A DNA stretch of 64,000 nt from Dactylellina haptotyla. Its lineage: Eukaryota > Ascomycota > Orbiliomycetes > Orbiliales > Orbiliaceae. Under the pieces are notes generated by a model. The model saw only the letters and a list, made by a program, of their open reading frames with translations, was not told where the DNA came from and searched no databases. The stretch is from assembly GCA_031310005.1 (NCBI GenBank), contig CM062380.1, positions 1,984,001 through 2,048,000 of the forward strand. The letters are read 5' to 3'. Positions 46,098-58,400 of the stretch are shown here, in pieces; the first letter of the stretch is position 1; each line of letters opens with the position of its first letter. Both the position numbers and the translations under genes were made by a program.

Positions 46098-49000
46098 TTA
46101 GAAGAGACCATCAACATCGCCGGTTTCAGGATCGACATCAATCTATAGACTGTTAGTATCATTCAACAAAACTATGATAGAGGATAGAGGGTGGCTTACC
46201 ATCATGTAGTTCGCAGCAGTTGGCAATCCTGGAATAGTTTGGATATCGGCGGCAAGAGCATAGAGATACCCAGCACCAGCAGATAGACGAACATCTCGGA
46301 TAGGAACGGTAAAACCAGTCGGTGCACCCTTCAAACTAGGATCGTGGGAGAGAGAATATTGAGTCTAGACAACGTTAGTCAGTGTATATTCTTCTAGAAA
46401 ATGTTTGAACAGCACCTACTTTAGCAATGCAAATAGGGAGATTCGAGTATCCCTGCTTGGAGTAGGTCTCAATCTTCGATCTAGACAGCTCGCTCAACTC
46501 AACACCATCTGCACCGTACATCTCCTTAGCAATGGTGGCCATTCTGTCTTCAATGGTGCCTTCGGTGGTGTAGAGGAGCTTGAACTCTTTAGGCTGAGTT
46601 GAAGCCTTGATGACACCCTTGGCGAGATCAATGGCACCAGCACCACCAGTAGCCCAGTGGTTTGCTGGGATGGCATCTTCGGCACCTGCTTTCATGGCTT
46701 CCTCACGAATGACTTGGTGCTCTGCGTCCGTATCGGTGCTGTATGTTTGTTAGCGAAAAAAATTTTCCTTCAAAGAGCGCACTCCGAAGCTTACTCAAAC
46801 TTGTTGATAGCAACAACAACCGGAACACCGTAGGTCTTAGCGTTGGCGATGTGTTTAGCAAGGTTAATGCAACCAGCTCTGAGAAGATCAATGTTCTCGG
46901 TTCTGTAAGCCTCTGGGAGTGGTGCTCCTGGGGTGATATCAGGACCACCCCCGTGCACCTTGAGGGCACGAACAGTAGCAACGATAACAACAACGTCGGG
47001 AACAAGACCAGACGATCGGCACTTGATGTTAAAGAACCTCTCACCACCCATGGTAAAGTCAAATCCAGCCTCAGTAACGACGTATCCAGCCTTAGTTTCG
47101 TAGTCTTCATCTTGCTCTGTACCAGCAAGCTTCAGAGCAATCTTGTCGGCCAAAATGGAGCTCGCGCCAATACTGATGTTGGCGAAAGGCCCAGCGTGAA
47201 CAAACACAGGAGTTCCCTCCAGAGTTTGCATCAGATTTGGCTTGATGGCATCCTTCATCAAAGCAGTGAGGGCACCACCTGCGCCAATATCGTCACAGGT
47301 AACCGGATCGCCACGTCGACTGGTACCGATAACCATTCGTCCAAGTCGTTCTCTCATGTCACTCAGGTTGTTAGACAAGGCGAGAATAGCCATACATTCA
47401 CTGGCAACGGAGATATCGAAGCCTGTTACTCGGGTCTGCCCCTTCTCAGTTGGAGCCTGACCAACAGTAATCTGCCGCAAATGGCGATCATTGATATCCA
47501 AAACACGACGCCAGGTGATAGTATCTGGGTCAATATCCAGTCTAACAAATTTAGCAATTTCCTCCTCAGTCAATTCATCGGGGTCTGTCTTGTTGATTCC
47601 GAGCTTCTTCAAGCGTCTGAACATAACAGGCGCAAACTCCCTCTTTCCCTTCTTCTTTGGAACCAAACGCCCGTAGAGAGCCTTGTCCTTTTGGGTGTTC
47701 TCGTGGAACATCCTCGTTTCAATGGCAGCAGCCAACAAATTGTTGGCAGCAGTGATAGCATGGATATCGCCAGTCAAATGAAGATTGAATTCGTCCATGG
47801 GAATGACTTGACTGTAACCACCTCCAGCAGCTCCACCTTTAATACCAAAGGTCGGTCCCTGGCTTGGCTGTCTAACATTTGCGAAGGCAATCTTGTCGAG
47901 ATGACCAGCGAGAGCCTGGGTAAGACCGACGGTTGTCGTAGATTTACCCTCGCCAAGTGGAGTGGGGGTGATACCAGCAACAAGGACGTACTTGCCGTTC
48001 TTACGATGGGCAAGTCTGTCAAGCAATTCAAGCTTGATCTTGGCTTTGTGAGCACCATAAAGTTCGCATTCCGTATCTGTAATTCCAAGTTCATTTGCAA
48101 TTGACTTGATGTTCTTTGGGTGTTGAGCCCTCGAAATGGCAATATCGCTAGGGACAGGTGTGAGCAACTTCAATGGAATAGGTGTGACTTTACGTGCAGC
48201 AGTTTGTTCGTAGAATCGTGTAGCAGAATTGACAACATTCTGCAGAAGCATGCACACAGTCATCGGGCCGACACCACCAGGGACCGGGGTGATCATTGAG
48301 GCGACTTCAACGGCCGAATCATAGTCAACGTCTCCCACGAGCCTCTCGCCAGTTTTCTTTGTACTGTCGGGGACGTAGTTTGTGCCGACGTCGATGACAA
48401 CAGCGCCGGGCTTGAGCCATTCTCCCTTGACAAACTTGGGTTGGCCAATGGCGGCAACCACAACATCGGCCTCTTTGATGATAGCCTCGATGTTCTCAGT
48501 CTTAGAATGGCAGACAGTCACAGTGGCATCCGCATTCTTCAACAGATAGGAAACCGGGCTTCCGACGATATCACTTCTGCCGAGGACAACGGCATTTTTC
48601 CCTTTCAAATCAACTCCGGACTCCTCGAGCAATCTCATTACACCCTGAGGGGTGCATGGGACGAAGAGTGGGCGGCCACCACGTTTAGCAAGTTCGCCAA
48701 TGTTAATAGCGCCAAAGCCATCGACATCCTTCTCAGCATCAACAGCGGAGGTAATGGTATGTTCAGAGAGGTGCTTCGGAATAGGAAGCTGGACCAGGAT
48801 ACCATGGACAGCGGTGTTGTTGTTCAAGCCGTAGATGTATTCCAGAAGCTGCAGTCAAACAGCATTAGATATACAGTGTTCAGGATCTTGTGTTACATTT
48901 TATGATATTTGACTGACCTCGGCCTCAGTAATATCTTCTGGGAATTTTTTCAGCTCGCAGATGATATTTGCCTGGCAAAAGTTGTTAGCAAAGGCAACCA

Positions 49001-49630
49001 GTTTGTGTGGTCCAAGAAAAATTTAGCGCAACAAACCTCTTGTGCGGCCTTTAGCTTCATGCGGACGTAGGTGCCTTCCCAAAGATACAACCGTCAGTTT
49101 GACGAGACAAAAAGAACATGTTACTAGATGTTACTACTCACTCGAATCAGACCTATCACCAACTTTGAGAACTGTCAGCTTGTTTCTGTTTACGGATTGC
49201 GGTGTGAGTTTTGTCAGCAGGCGGGCTTACCTTGGATAATGGTCAACGCAGGTTTGAACCTCGGTGAGGTCTCCTGCTTCTTCTTGATTTGGTCATGCAG
49301 GCTCTCGCGAATCGACTTGGCGATGGCGGCGCCGTCAATCTTCTGGGCAACCATTTCTGCAGAGGAGGCTGGGAACGCGCGACGATTGAGTCCGGCAAAG
49401 GGTTCTGCTGGTGCTGCTGCTATCGCAGGTTGGTGGAGGAAGCTTTCGGTGTTTTGGTGGGGTAACGCTGACTGGTGCCGTTGAAATATTACGCTTGACA
49501 AACGGGCGCCGGGTGTGCCTGTGCTTGCACCACCACCCCTCCACATGCGCATGCATCTGCCTCGAGCGTTACCGCTGATGCTGATGCCGGTACCCACGCC
49601 ATAGCGCGAGATTCGAGCCAAGGCCGGCAT
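46098..49630 (-). CDS. ADE3/MIS1: trifunctional C1-tetrahydrofolate synthase
   Basis: Carries methylene-THF dehydrogenase, methenyl-THF cyclohydrolase and formyl-THF synthetase activities and supplies one-carbon units for purines and methionine. Eight exons are in phase: 49231-49630, 49142-49162, 49037-49074, 48918-48971, 46795-48848, 46420-46738, 46200-46364 and 46098-46142, giving 1031 residues from 49630. The dehydrogenase part has [20 protein letters not shown] and [11 protein letters not shown], then [10 protein letters not shown] and PGGVGPMTV. The synthetase part has [12 protein letters not shown] (ATP loop), [20 protein letters not shown] and an ending with [13 protein letters not shown]. 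The first 92 residues are Arg/Ser/Ala-rich and nearly free of acid, like a mitochondrial presequence. A second in-frame ATG (49354; [13 protein letters not shown]) gives a 939-residue cytosolic-type form. Confidence 0.95.
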
Positions 49631-51623
49631 ATGGAAGAGGAAAATCGAGGGAATACCGGTGGCTATTCCTTAGGGCTCCGCGTGCGCACAGAGCGATTGT
49701 GATGGGGGGAGATGGCGACACGGAGAGTTCCACCCTGCGCAAATGATGCTTTTTTGTGTTCAAGAATGCCACTCAGAGTTTCCAACGCCGATTGGATCCG
49801 AACAGATGGTGATCGAGAGAGGGTAAAAAAAAAACTTCAAAGAGCTCGACAACGCTTCGAAATCGATAGCGAAGCAGCTTTTGCTTGAAACAAAAAATCA
49901 ATTTCGGTGGAATCGGCTTTTTTTTTTTTTTTCCCTTCTCTTTCTTTCTTCTGCCGATAACAAGAAGGGCCGGTTATCTGCCACCCTCTCTAATTGTTTC
50001 ACCGTGTGATGTTGAATCAACCCAATTGTCACGCCGTTGGCGCTGAAGCTGTTGAAAAAGGGTGCGAAGGTCGAGCGCTAGAGGTCCCTGGCTGTACTGT
50101 CCAATTCCATCCGGAAAAGAGAGAGAGAAATACGCTCAATGGGAGTGGGACTGGCTGGAGTCTTTTATATTCCCCCCAATTCTGGAGCGCCAATGTGGCC
50201 ATCTCGATCGGTATTTGCCTGAGGCTGGACTACTGTGCTAAGAGCTTCATGTATCAGAATTGATCTTGAAAAGAAACTCCGACGTCGCCGCTAGACGAGC
50301 CCAGAATTCCGTGGAGGTTGTGTGCATGCGCAGGGATACAATTTTACGTACGCGAACCCCCCAAGCTACGGTCACCGGATCGAGCTAAGGGCATGGCAAT
50401 GGGTTGTGGAACATTGGGTTAAATGTCCCTTTACTGATTAAGCGTGTTCGCCGGCATACGCCTTAGTGTAGTAGTAGCGGTAGTAGATGTGCATATGTGT
50501 CATTTTATTGTTTCGAGATAGCACGGAGCCCAGCAAGGGAGAGCAAAGAAAAGAAAAGAAAAGAAATAAACTAGCTCGGTGTATCGGTCTTGGTTCCCGT
50601 CCAACAATTCCACTGCGTATATCCACCAATTGACTGGAGCACCACCACCAGGCGCAAAGGGGGCCTGCGAGAGAGAAAAAAACCACGCCATTTAGGCTCA
50701 AGATTGTTGCGTTGGAAATCCGTCTTGGGAGGAGGTCTGCTGGGCAGCTTGCATCGCTCTCGTTTGGAGAAACTCCGAAGATAAATTGGTAGCCAAGTCC
50801 TGGATCGGTACCTACATAGCCGGCAGCCAATGAGTCATACTTGGTCTCAACTTCCGGGGTTCAAACGTTTCTCGCGTGAACGTTCGAATGGGCAGTCCCG
50901 TTGACGGCATCGCTGTTTTTCGTGAGCAGAAACCACCAGGCTTCTGCACATGTGTTGTTGGTGCGACATCTCTTCGGCTCACCAAGATTTAGAAGATCGA
51001 TCTCTGGATTGGAGAGTCCCGGCAAGCCAGTTAGTTGTACAGGTCGACCGGTTTGTAATTTAGTTGATGATTGTCAATATCTCTCGTCGTTTTCTCTCAG
51101 GCCGCGATACGCCTGCTGGTCGCCAAGCACAGATCGGTATACCGAATTCTGGTGGGAAGATCCGCCGCCCAGCACATACGCCTCCATACTACACCCGGCG
51201 GGGCTCACCGTCCAGACGTCTGCCATTCGTACCCAGAATGCGTACGGCGACGGTCCCCGAAAGCGAGTCGGGGAAGTCCCAAATGTCATTGTTCCGCATT
51301 CACCGTTTCCAGACCGCCATGTCTAGACGTCTGTTGACTGGTCAGTGGCTGCGGGCGCAAAGCAAGCAATTAGGGTTGCGTTGTCTGACGTTGCAGTTTG
51401 GCTGCCAAAACGGAAAAAAAATCAAAAAAAAATTCACACACCGAAAAAGCTAAGCTGTTGCTCATCCCAGCCGGCAGCCAGCAACAAGACTGCTGCTATC
51501 AAACGACCTCCCGACGACACACGCTCGCCCTTATCTCCCCATCGCCACAGGGCCCCCTTCATATACCCTCCTCTGCTCTCCCTCTCTCCTACACTCCCTC
51601 CTCCATATACCATATAGCCCATC
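49631..51623. promoter_or_regulatory. 2 kb divergent intergenic region C1-THF synthase / eIF3i
   Basis: Both flanking genes point outward, so their promoters lie here. Poly-A and poly-T runs occur near 49826 and 49919, and a GA-rich tract near 50545-50570. A minus-strand frame at 50438-50830 is open for 130 codons but has no recognisable family. Confidence 0.5.
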
Positions 51624-53056
51624 ATGAGACCTATTCTGCTGCAAGGTACGCTCTCGTCCACCACCTCTCCTTGGGGCTTCTCCAGCTAACTTGTTCGTGC
51701 AGGCCATGTTCGTCGCACCCCCCCTCCCGCTTCCTCGCTGGACCTCGTACGTTGCATTGGACTCGCCGGTTAATAGTGCTACATATAGGAGCGTGCCTTG
51801 ACTCAAGTCAAATACAACAAGGACGGAGACCTGCTGTTCTCCGTTTCGAAAGACCATGTTATCTGCGTCTGGTTCTCACAGGTACGCCTCCTCATAGTCA
51901 CATGTATGATATAAATATATATATGTATATGTATATATGCATATGTGGATATATATACGCCTCAAACGTCGCGACGACTAATCACCGCGCCCATATAGAA
52001 TGGCGAAAGACTAGGAACCTACCACGGCCACCAGGGTGCCGTCTGGACCATCGACACCAACCCCACATCTTCGATCCTCGCCAGTGGTGCCGCTGATAAC
52101 ACCGTCCGATTATGGGACATCAAGAACGGCAAGCTGATAAAAACTTGGGATCTCCCCACCGCCGTCAAGCGTGTCGAGTTCAGCGAGGATGGCCTCTTCC
52201 TCGTCGCCACCACGGAGCAGCGAATGGGTCATCTCGGTAGCATCCTCGTCTACTCCATCAACCCGGACGTCGAAGGCGAGCAAGATGACGAGCCGTCCTT
52301 AAAAATCACCTGCGAACAGAGCAAGGCCACCGTCGTCGCCTGGAGTTATCTCAACAAATACATCATCGCCGCGCACGAGAACGGCACCATCTCGCAATAC
52401 GATTCCAAAACAGGCGAGCAGCTCCTCAACGTCCAAATCCACGAGAAGGGACCCCTCATCATGGACATGCAAATGTCACCCGACAGAACCTACTTCATCA
52501 CCGCTTCCAAAGACAAATCCTCCAAGATCCTAGACGTGAACACCCTTCAAGTCCTCAAGAAATTCGAGACAGACACACCACTCAACTCGGCAGCGATTAC
52601 CGCAAAGAAGGAATTTGTCATCCTGGGCGGTGGACAGGAAGCCAGAGATGTCACAACTACCGCCGCACGGCAGGGTAAATTCGAGGCGAGGTTCTATCAC
52701 AAGATATTTGAGGATGAGGTTGGCCGTGTCAGGGGCCATTTCGGCCCATTGAACACTATCGCTGTGCACCCTGCCGGTGTTTCTTACGCTTCAGGTACGA
52801 CAGCTTTATCTTTCAGCTTACCTTTTTTTTTTTCAGCCCCCCAGGATTCCGAAGTAGCCCCCCCCCCCGAGCAGGAGGGCTGAAGTTCCCGAATATGCTG
52901 GGAGTCTTACTTGGGGTCCGTTTTGTATGTGGTTTGCTCGTGTGCTGACATATTATGCGTGTAGGTGGCGAGGACGGTTATGTCAGACTACACCACTTCG
53001 ACAAGTCATACTTTGACTTCATGTACGAAGTCGAGAGAACAAGGGCGCAGCACTAA
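51624..53056 (+). CDS. TIF34: eukaryotic translation initiation factor 3 subunit i (TIF34)
   Basis: WD40-repeat subunit of the eIF3 scaffold that binds eIF3b and g. Exons 51624-51645, 51703-51707, 51789-51881, 51999-52794 and 52965-53056 join in phase to 335 residues, the usual length. The product reads [19 protein letters not shown], then [44 protein letters not shown], then TFDITASKD-type blades ([15 protein letters not shown]), [13 protein letters not shown], and the ending [20 protein letters not shown]. The second exon is only 5 nt (GCCAT): it supplies 'GH' and restores the frame of the conserved GHER motif. Skipping it, or using the longer frame with a donor at 51746, gives a frameshift. 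Both introns around it have standard ends. Confidence 0.95.
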
Positions 53057-54161
53057 TCGATTTAGATACCAAGGGAAAAAACAACAAGAGAAAGCGCCTT
53101 TCTTTCTTCCTTCCCATATCCCCCCATTCACATTAATATCATTTTTTTATTTGTATTTCTGCCTTGCACTCCGGTTCTATTCCTTGTTCAAGAGTATCTA
53201 TCATCGCCGTCATTGTTTATAGTGCGTTTTTGTCTTCTGTGCGTTCGAAATCTAGGGTATTATAGGGCATGCATAGGATAAGACTCATTTCTTCTCTTGT
53301 TCAACTGTAACCGAAAAAAAAAAAGAAAACAGAATATTCCCAGTGGGTGTAAATTCGTGGAGCATATGTCTTATGTTTTTCTTACTTGTTCATGTGTGGG
53401 TGGCGATGGAAGTACGCAAAAAGTCTTGCTTTGATTATATCTCTATTTCCCTTTAAATCTCACGACACCGGCCATCATTTACACCGGTTTTCTAGATTCA
53501 CACAGAAGATATTTACGGCTAACGAAGGGCAATTTTTGAAATGGAACCTCATATAAAAGGTTAATAGAATTGCAGCTAGCTGTCATTAATCCTGAGACTT
53601 GTAATCAGCTTCGCCTTTGTGAAAAATATACACACGTGAAGAAAGTGAAGAAAACGCCCTTAGTTCCAAGCCGAGAAAAAAGTAGACAAATGATTAAAGA
53701 AAAAAATTGGGGGCGAAGAGGGCGATGTAGGCCCAGTCTGTTAGTTAGTTTCTTAAAACAAAGGAAAGGAGATAAAGTATGGAAAAAGATATAAAAAAAT
53801 AGACGAAAAACGAAACCAAGAAAATGCAAGACGCTCAAAATATAAGTATCAGGTTGATAAGATGTGTGATTCAAGCCTCTTTGGCGGAAGAGGGAACGGG
53901 CGATGATAAAAGCCCGGGAAACCTCTACCAGAAAGGCTAAAATCGGCGGATTGCGATAACAGTAAAACCAAATGGACGAAAAAGCCACATGCTGTCAAAA
54001 GACTCCCAGTTTTTTAAACAGTACACCACCCAATAAGAACAAGTAGAAACCCAGCCGTAGAACAGATATTCAACAATTCCTCAAGTCAAAATTTCGCTTC
54101 GTTTTTTATATAGTATCTTTTTTTCTTCTTTTTTTTTCTTCTTCTAGGCATATATTTTGTT
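53057..54161. other. convergent intergenic region eIF3i / OPY2
   Basis: About 1.1 kb of 3' flanks of two convergent genes, with several A- and T-runs. No gene is seen. Confidence 0.55.
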
Positions 54162-55495
54162 CTATGGCCTGTCTAGCTTGTTCTCGTCACCAAACGGGCT
54201 CTTCCCTCTGCTTTCTGGCGAGTTTTCCTGGTCGATTTCAGAGATAGGTCGGAAACTCATCCGGATATCCCCAGACATGTATCTCACTGGAGATGTCCTA
54301 ACCGGGTGTTTGATATTGAGGGGCGCGACGGTATCGGTCATGACAGAAGCCCGGTCTGAGAACGGTGACGTTTCATCGTTCAGAGACTTCGGGCTCGAAG
54401 TCGACTGGCTATCTGACTTATCTTCTTCTGGAACAGTAGACATGGACATTTTATTGAGGAAAGTGGAACCGACCGAGAAGGCTGGTGACTGCGGGCCTCT
54501 CTCCGGCATGAGACCTGGAGAGAGAAGCCCGTTGTCGGACTTTGGAGCTGGGAACTTGGAGAGGTCGAGGGATGGGACTGGTGGGGCACCTGATGCGTAT
54601 TGGGGGGTGGATGCGCCGCTAATGGCGGGCGAAGTCTTCACGTTGACGGCAACAGCCTTAGCCCGAACGACGGTAGCCGTAGCGGCGAGAGGAGAGACAA
54701 TGGCGTTGCTACGGTAGATGGTCGTCGCAACAGAAGCGCGTGGGTCCGCACTAGCAACAGTGTAACCAGAGTTGGTCGACCAGACAGATTGACGAGCGAT
54801 ATCATTGGCAGAGAAGAAGTGGTCGCCAGAGCCTTGGGACACATGTTGGCCCGGGATTGTTGGAACTGGAGGAACTCCGAGCAAGCCAGGCGAATTGGGG
54901 TTGGATCTGTTGGTGACGCCTGGGATGTAGGCGATTTGGATCACGTTGGAAGCTCGAGTTAGGACGGTCGAAGCGATAGAACCAACGGAATGTGTGGACG
55001 CCCGTGCGTCTCTGAGTCCGGAATAGGAGCTACCGTCCTTCTCGACGGCCCAGGCCGCGACGCTAGCTTCGTACGCTTCCTTTTGCTTTCTCTTGCTTCG
55101 TCTGATCAGGAAGAAGGCGGCGACGCATACGATGACAAGGAAACCAAAGACACCTCCCACGATGGCCCCGACGGGCGCCCCACTCTTGCCGTTGTTCGCG
55201 CTGTCGGCTGGAGCGGAGGCTTGAGTTTTTGTTAACTTCTGACACACGACTTCGGCACAGGAATCACAGGATTGGACCTGTAATAAACATGTCAAGCCAG
55301 CTTCGCAGACGTGGGTCTTGCAACTGGGTGGCGTATCCGGACATTTCACGCAGTTGGTTTGCCTTTTGAACAATTGAGACACTGGAGGGGAATACACAAG
55401 TTAGTTTTTGATGTTCCTTGGGATGAAATGGGGTGGGCTATCGAGGCGGAGAACATACGCTCGTCCATGGCAGGAGTTGGGAAGTAAGCAGCCAT
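54162..55495 (-). CDS. OPY2: OPY2-like membrane anchor for MAPK signalling
   Basis: Single-pass plasma-membrane protein; in yeast Opy2 recruits Ste50/Ste11 to the membrane for the HOG and filamentation MAPK cascades. Exons 55459-55495 and 54162-55381 join in phase to 418 residues. The extracellular N-terminus is cysteine-rich (CVKCPDTPPSCKTHVCEAG, CLLQVQSCDSCAEVVC), as in the Opy2 domain. A glycine/valine-rich helix (VGAIVGGVFGFLVIVCVAAF) follows and is stopped by RRSKRKQKEAYE. The 280-residue cytosolic tail is Ser/Pro-rich and holds the family block RASNVIQIAYIPGVTNRSNP as well as SPAFSVGS and SMSTVPEEDKSD. No cleavable signal peptide is seen. A link with the Ste7-type kinase 30 kb away is functional inference only. 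Confidence 0.92.
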
Positions 55496-58400
55496 ATTGG
55501 ATCCCAAAGGAGACAACTTCCCACCGCGAAAACCCTATTCTGCGATCTTAAGTTCTTCCCCACAATCGCCGCGCGATTCTAAATTCAGAAACCCTATCCG
55601 AGAGTGCGTCGCAGTGGCCGCTTGCCAAGGGAACGCCTTTGCTGTCGGTCGGATAGAACACACCGTCTACGGCCTGGATGACGGCGACGGGTTGTCGTGA
55701 AAAGTGAGATTCGTGAGAGAAAAAAAAAAACTAGTGATATCGTCGAAGCATAGACACACCCACGTACACACCCGGGATCGATACAAAGTCGAAGGGAGCG
55801 TGAGCGAGTGATGACTGATGAGTGATCGAGTGAAGGGGAATGGCGGTGAGACGAGGCTGTGGATGGGCCCGAAGGCAGACTGCGTTGCGGGTGTCGTCGA
55901 GGAAAGGAGAGATGTGTTGTCTGACCTTCGTCCGCAGGTTGGTTCCCCTTTTTCGCTTTTTTGCTCTTCGCTCTCGAACGCCAAACAAAGAAAACGTCCT
56001 CCGCCTTCTCTGTGCGAGGGGATAATCACTGAGAATGAGTCTGTTAAACGAGTGTCGGTGCAGTCGGATTTGCAGGCGGTCAACGAAGGGTATTCGCTTT
56101 TGACAGCCGTCCGTCTATTCCTGCGGGTCGGAAGGTGGTTGATGGTGATTTCGAGGGAGGATGAGGAGGGAAGAATGCGAAGCGGAGGACGTTTTTTTCG
56201 ATAATAAGGGAAATGATGCTCTCCACCGCATTTGCTTACAGCCACACTCGCTACTATTCTGGACGGGGGATACCGCTGTCGGGTTCAGGAACAGAGCGCC
56301 CACAGGAAAAGGGAAAAGGGAAGGACGGACAGGGCAGCGGGAGGAGCGGCGCTGATTGGCTTGCGTGATCGTGCCCAGCAATTTGGAGCCCAAAGCAATC
56401 TGGCTGAATGAGCGGGCTAGGAGAGAGAATACTCGAAATTAAAAAAAACTAATGTCGCGATCATGCATGGAAGCAAGTGAGCGGGAGAGAAAAGAGACCG
56501 CACGCCAGCGAGCTTTTGCCTGGTGGAGATGAGCAATGGAAGAGAATGGGGAAGGAGCCGACCATCAGATATGACAAAAATGTCTCTCTACAAGTAATCC
56601 GGTCTCTATCTCGCTCCTCTGGTAGACTCGAGACCCGGGCTAGGCATAGGCCGAGCTAGGAATATATATTTTGACCTCAACCTGTGACAAGTGTTACAGG
56701 AGTTTGATGCGAGAGTTGGGTGTCCTGCAATTACCCGCGTCAACTTTGGTTACCCGATGTTTCGACGCTCTCCCCTTTATTGCTTCCTCACATAACAAAG
56801 AGAAGGAACCACCAGCGATCTCTTTCGCTGCCTCCTCGGCCGCTTGGTCTGTTATGCGTGTATCCTTCAGCCGTTCCACTCACCTGCATGTGCACATAAC
56901 CCAGTGCTTGTGTATTCGTTCCTCGTATCGTGCTGGGCCGGAGGAGGGCTCCGAATGCGATGCCGAAGCCAATTGCCAATGCAGGCCGAAATTCTTGGCG
57001 CTGCCACACGTACACATCCGTAGGCCGAAAGGATTCGCCTTCAGGGCACGCAAGCAAGGGTTCCACAGTTGGCGCAAGGAAGGACGCACCAGACACAGGC
57101 ACAAAAGTCTAACTTTTTCCCAGGGGGTTACGTGTAACTCGCACTTGAAGCGAAAATATGCTGATGAACACAGCTGCTTACTCAATGCGGGTGGCAGATA
57201 GCAAATCTCGCGCGGTTTCGCTATACATTGCTTGCAGAAATTCAGACACTCAGAGAAGCAAACCAGATCGATTCCGACAATAATATATTCCCAACACGCT
57301 TCAAGGGAGCCTGACGTTTTCTGATTGTGCATGTTGGTGCATATTACTGCACCACCAATTTCGACATGGACATATGCCAACATACGGCTGAACGATTTTT
57401 GCTGCAGGTAGGCGCGGTGGGGAATATAGCATGCAGCAGCCAGGCAAGGCTATATGCACAGAATAGTAACCTCTGAGAACGAACTGTTCCTCCTAGCGCC
57501 ATACATCACGGAAAACAGGGCCTCACTCTACAAGCGACCCGTGGTGGGACCATTCGGCAACCCAACTCTGCATGTGCTCAGCTAGATATATTATACCCTA
57601 GCCACATATTTATCATTCATTCATGGCAAGCGAAAATTTTATTCTTTCGAGGCATATATCGATTCTGTTATTGCAGCCAACCTCGCTTTTAGAGAGAGGG
57701 AGAGGGAGAACAACTGATCAACAAGAACATATGAGATCCCGGGGAATCAACAAACGTCATCGTGATATCAGTTGGGAGACGGAAACAAGATAAACAAGAT
57801 ACACACCAAATGTATTGTAGTATTCTAAAAGGTTGGGGGCACGGGTTAACGAATTCTTAACACTCTCGTGGATCCTCCCTAGTCGCAGCTTCCAAATATA
57901 TCGTCTATCTGATGATCTGGGGAAGGTTGGCGAACAAAACCAACCAGATAACAAGGAACAGATGAGATCAAAAAGTTAAAGGGATCACCGGGTCAGAGTT
58001 GTAGCTTGTCTCGCGGGCCAGCGCTGTTGACGGCAACGACATCCACCAACACACAACACACGCAATTTATCTACCTATATGGCACAGTTGGAACGAGGCG
58101 GATATCTTATTGGCTGATTAATAGGCGGCTCGTCGGCGACATGCTCTTTTGACTTTTGTATAACCTCGTGGACCGAGATTAACCGTCAAACGAACAGAAA
58201 TTGAGACCATCGAATTTTTCCTATTCTATGTTGAGTCTCATTTGCAATTTTTTGCGGTTGAGCTTGTTTCTGCAGCCCGAAATGGCAGCCGTTTGTCTTG
58301 GTGTGTTGCTGTGGCTGAGGCAGTTGATGACGCCACTCGTGGCATTCCCCAGAAATGGGGGAAAATATTGCGCCAATAAAGCTGGCAGCAAGGGAGATCT

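Noticed and set aside
46743-48104. 453-codon plus-strand frame
   Set aside because: It lies antisense to the large exon of C1-THF synthase, whose motifs are unambiguous; the Ser/Asn-rich translation is a codon-bias shadow.
50438-50830. 130-codon minus-strand frame, partly hydrophobic
   Set aside because: Two overlapping frames look equally plausible, neither matches a family, and the ends run into simple-sequence DNA; could be revisited with RNA-seq.
51703-51745. 43-nt version of eIF3i exon 2 using the GTACGT donor at 51746
   Set aside because: It shifts the frame and gives a stop soon after the junction; the 5-nt exon restores the conserved GHER motif.
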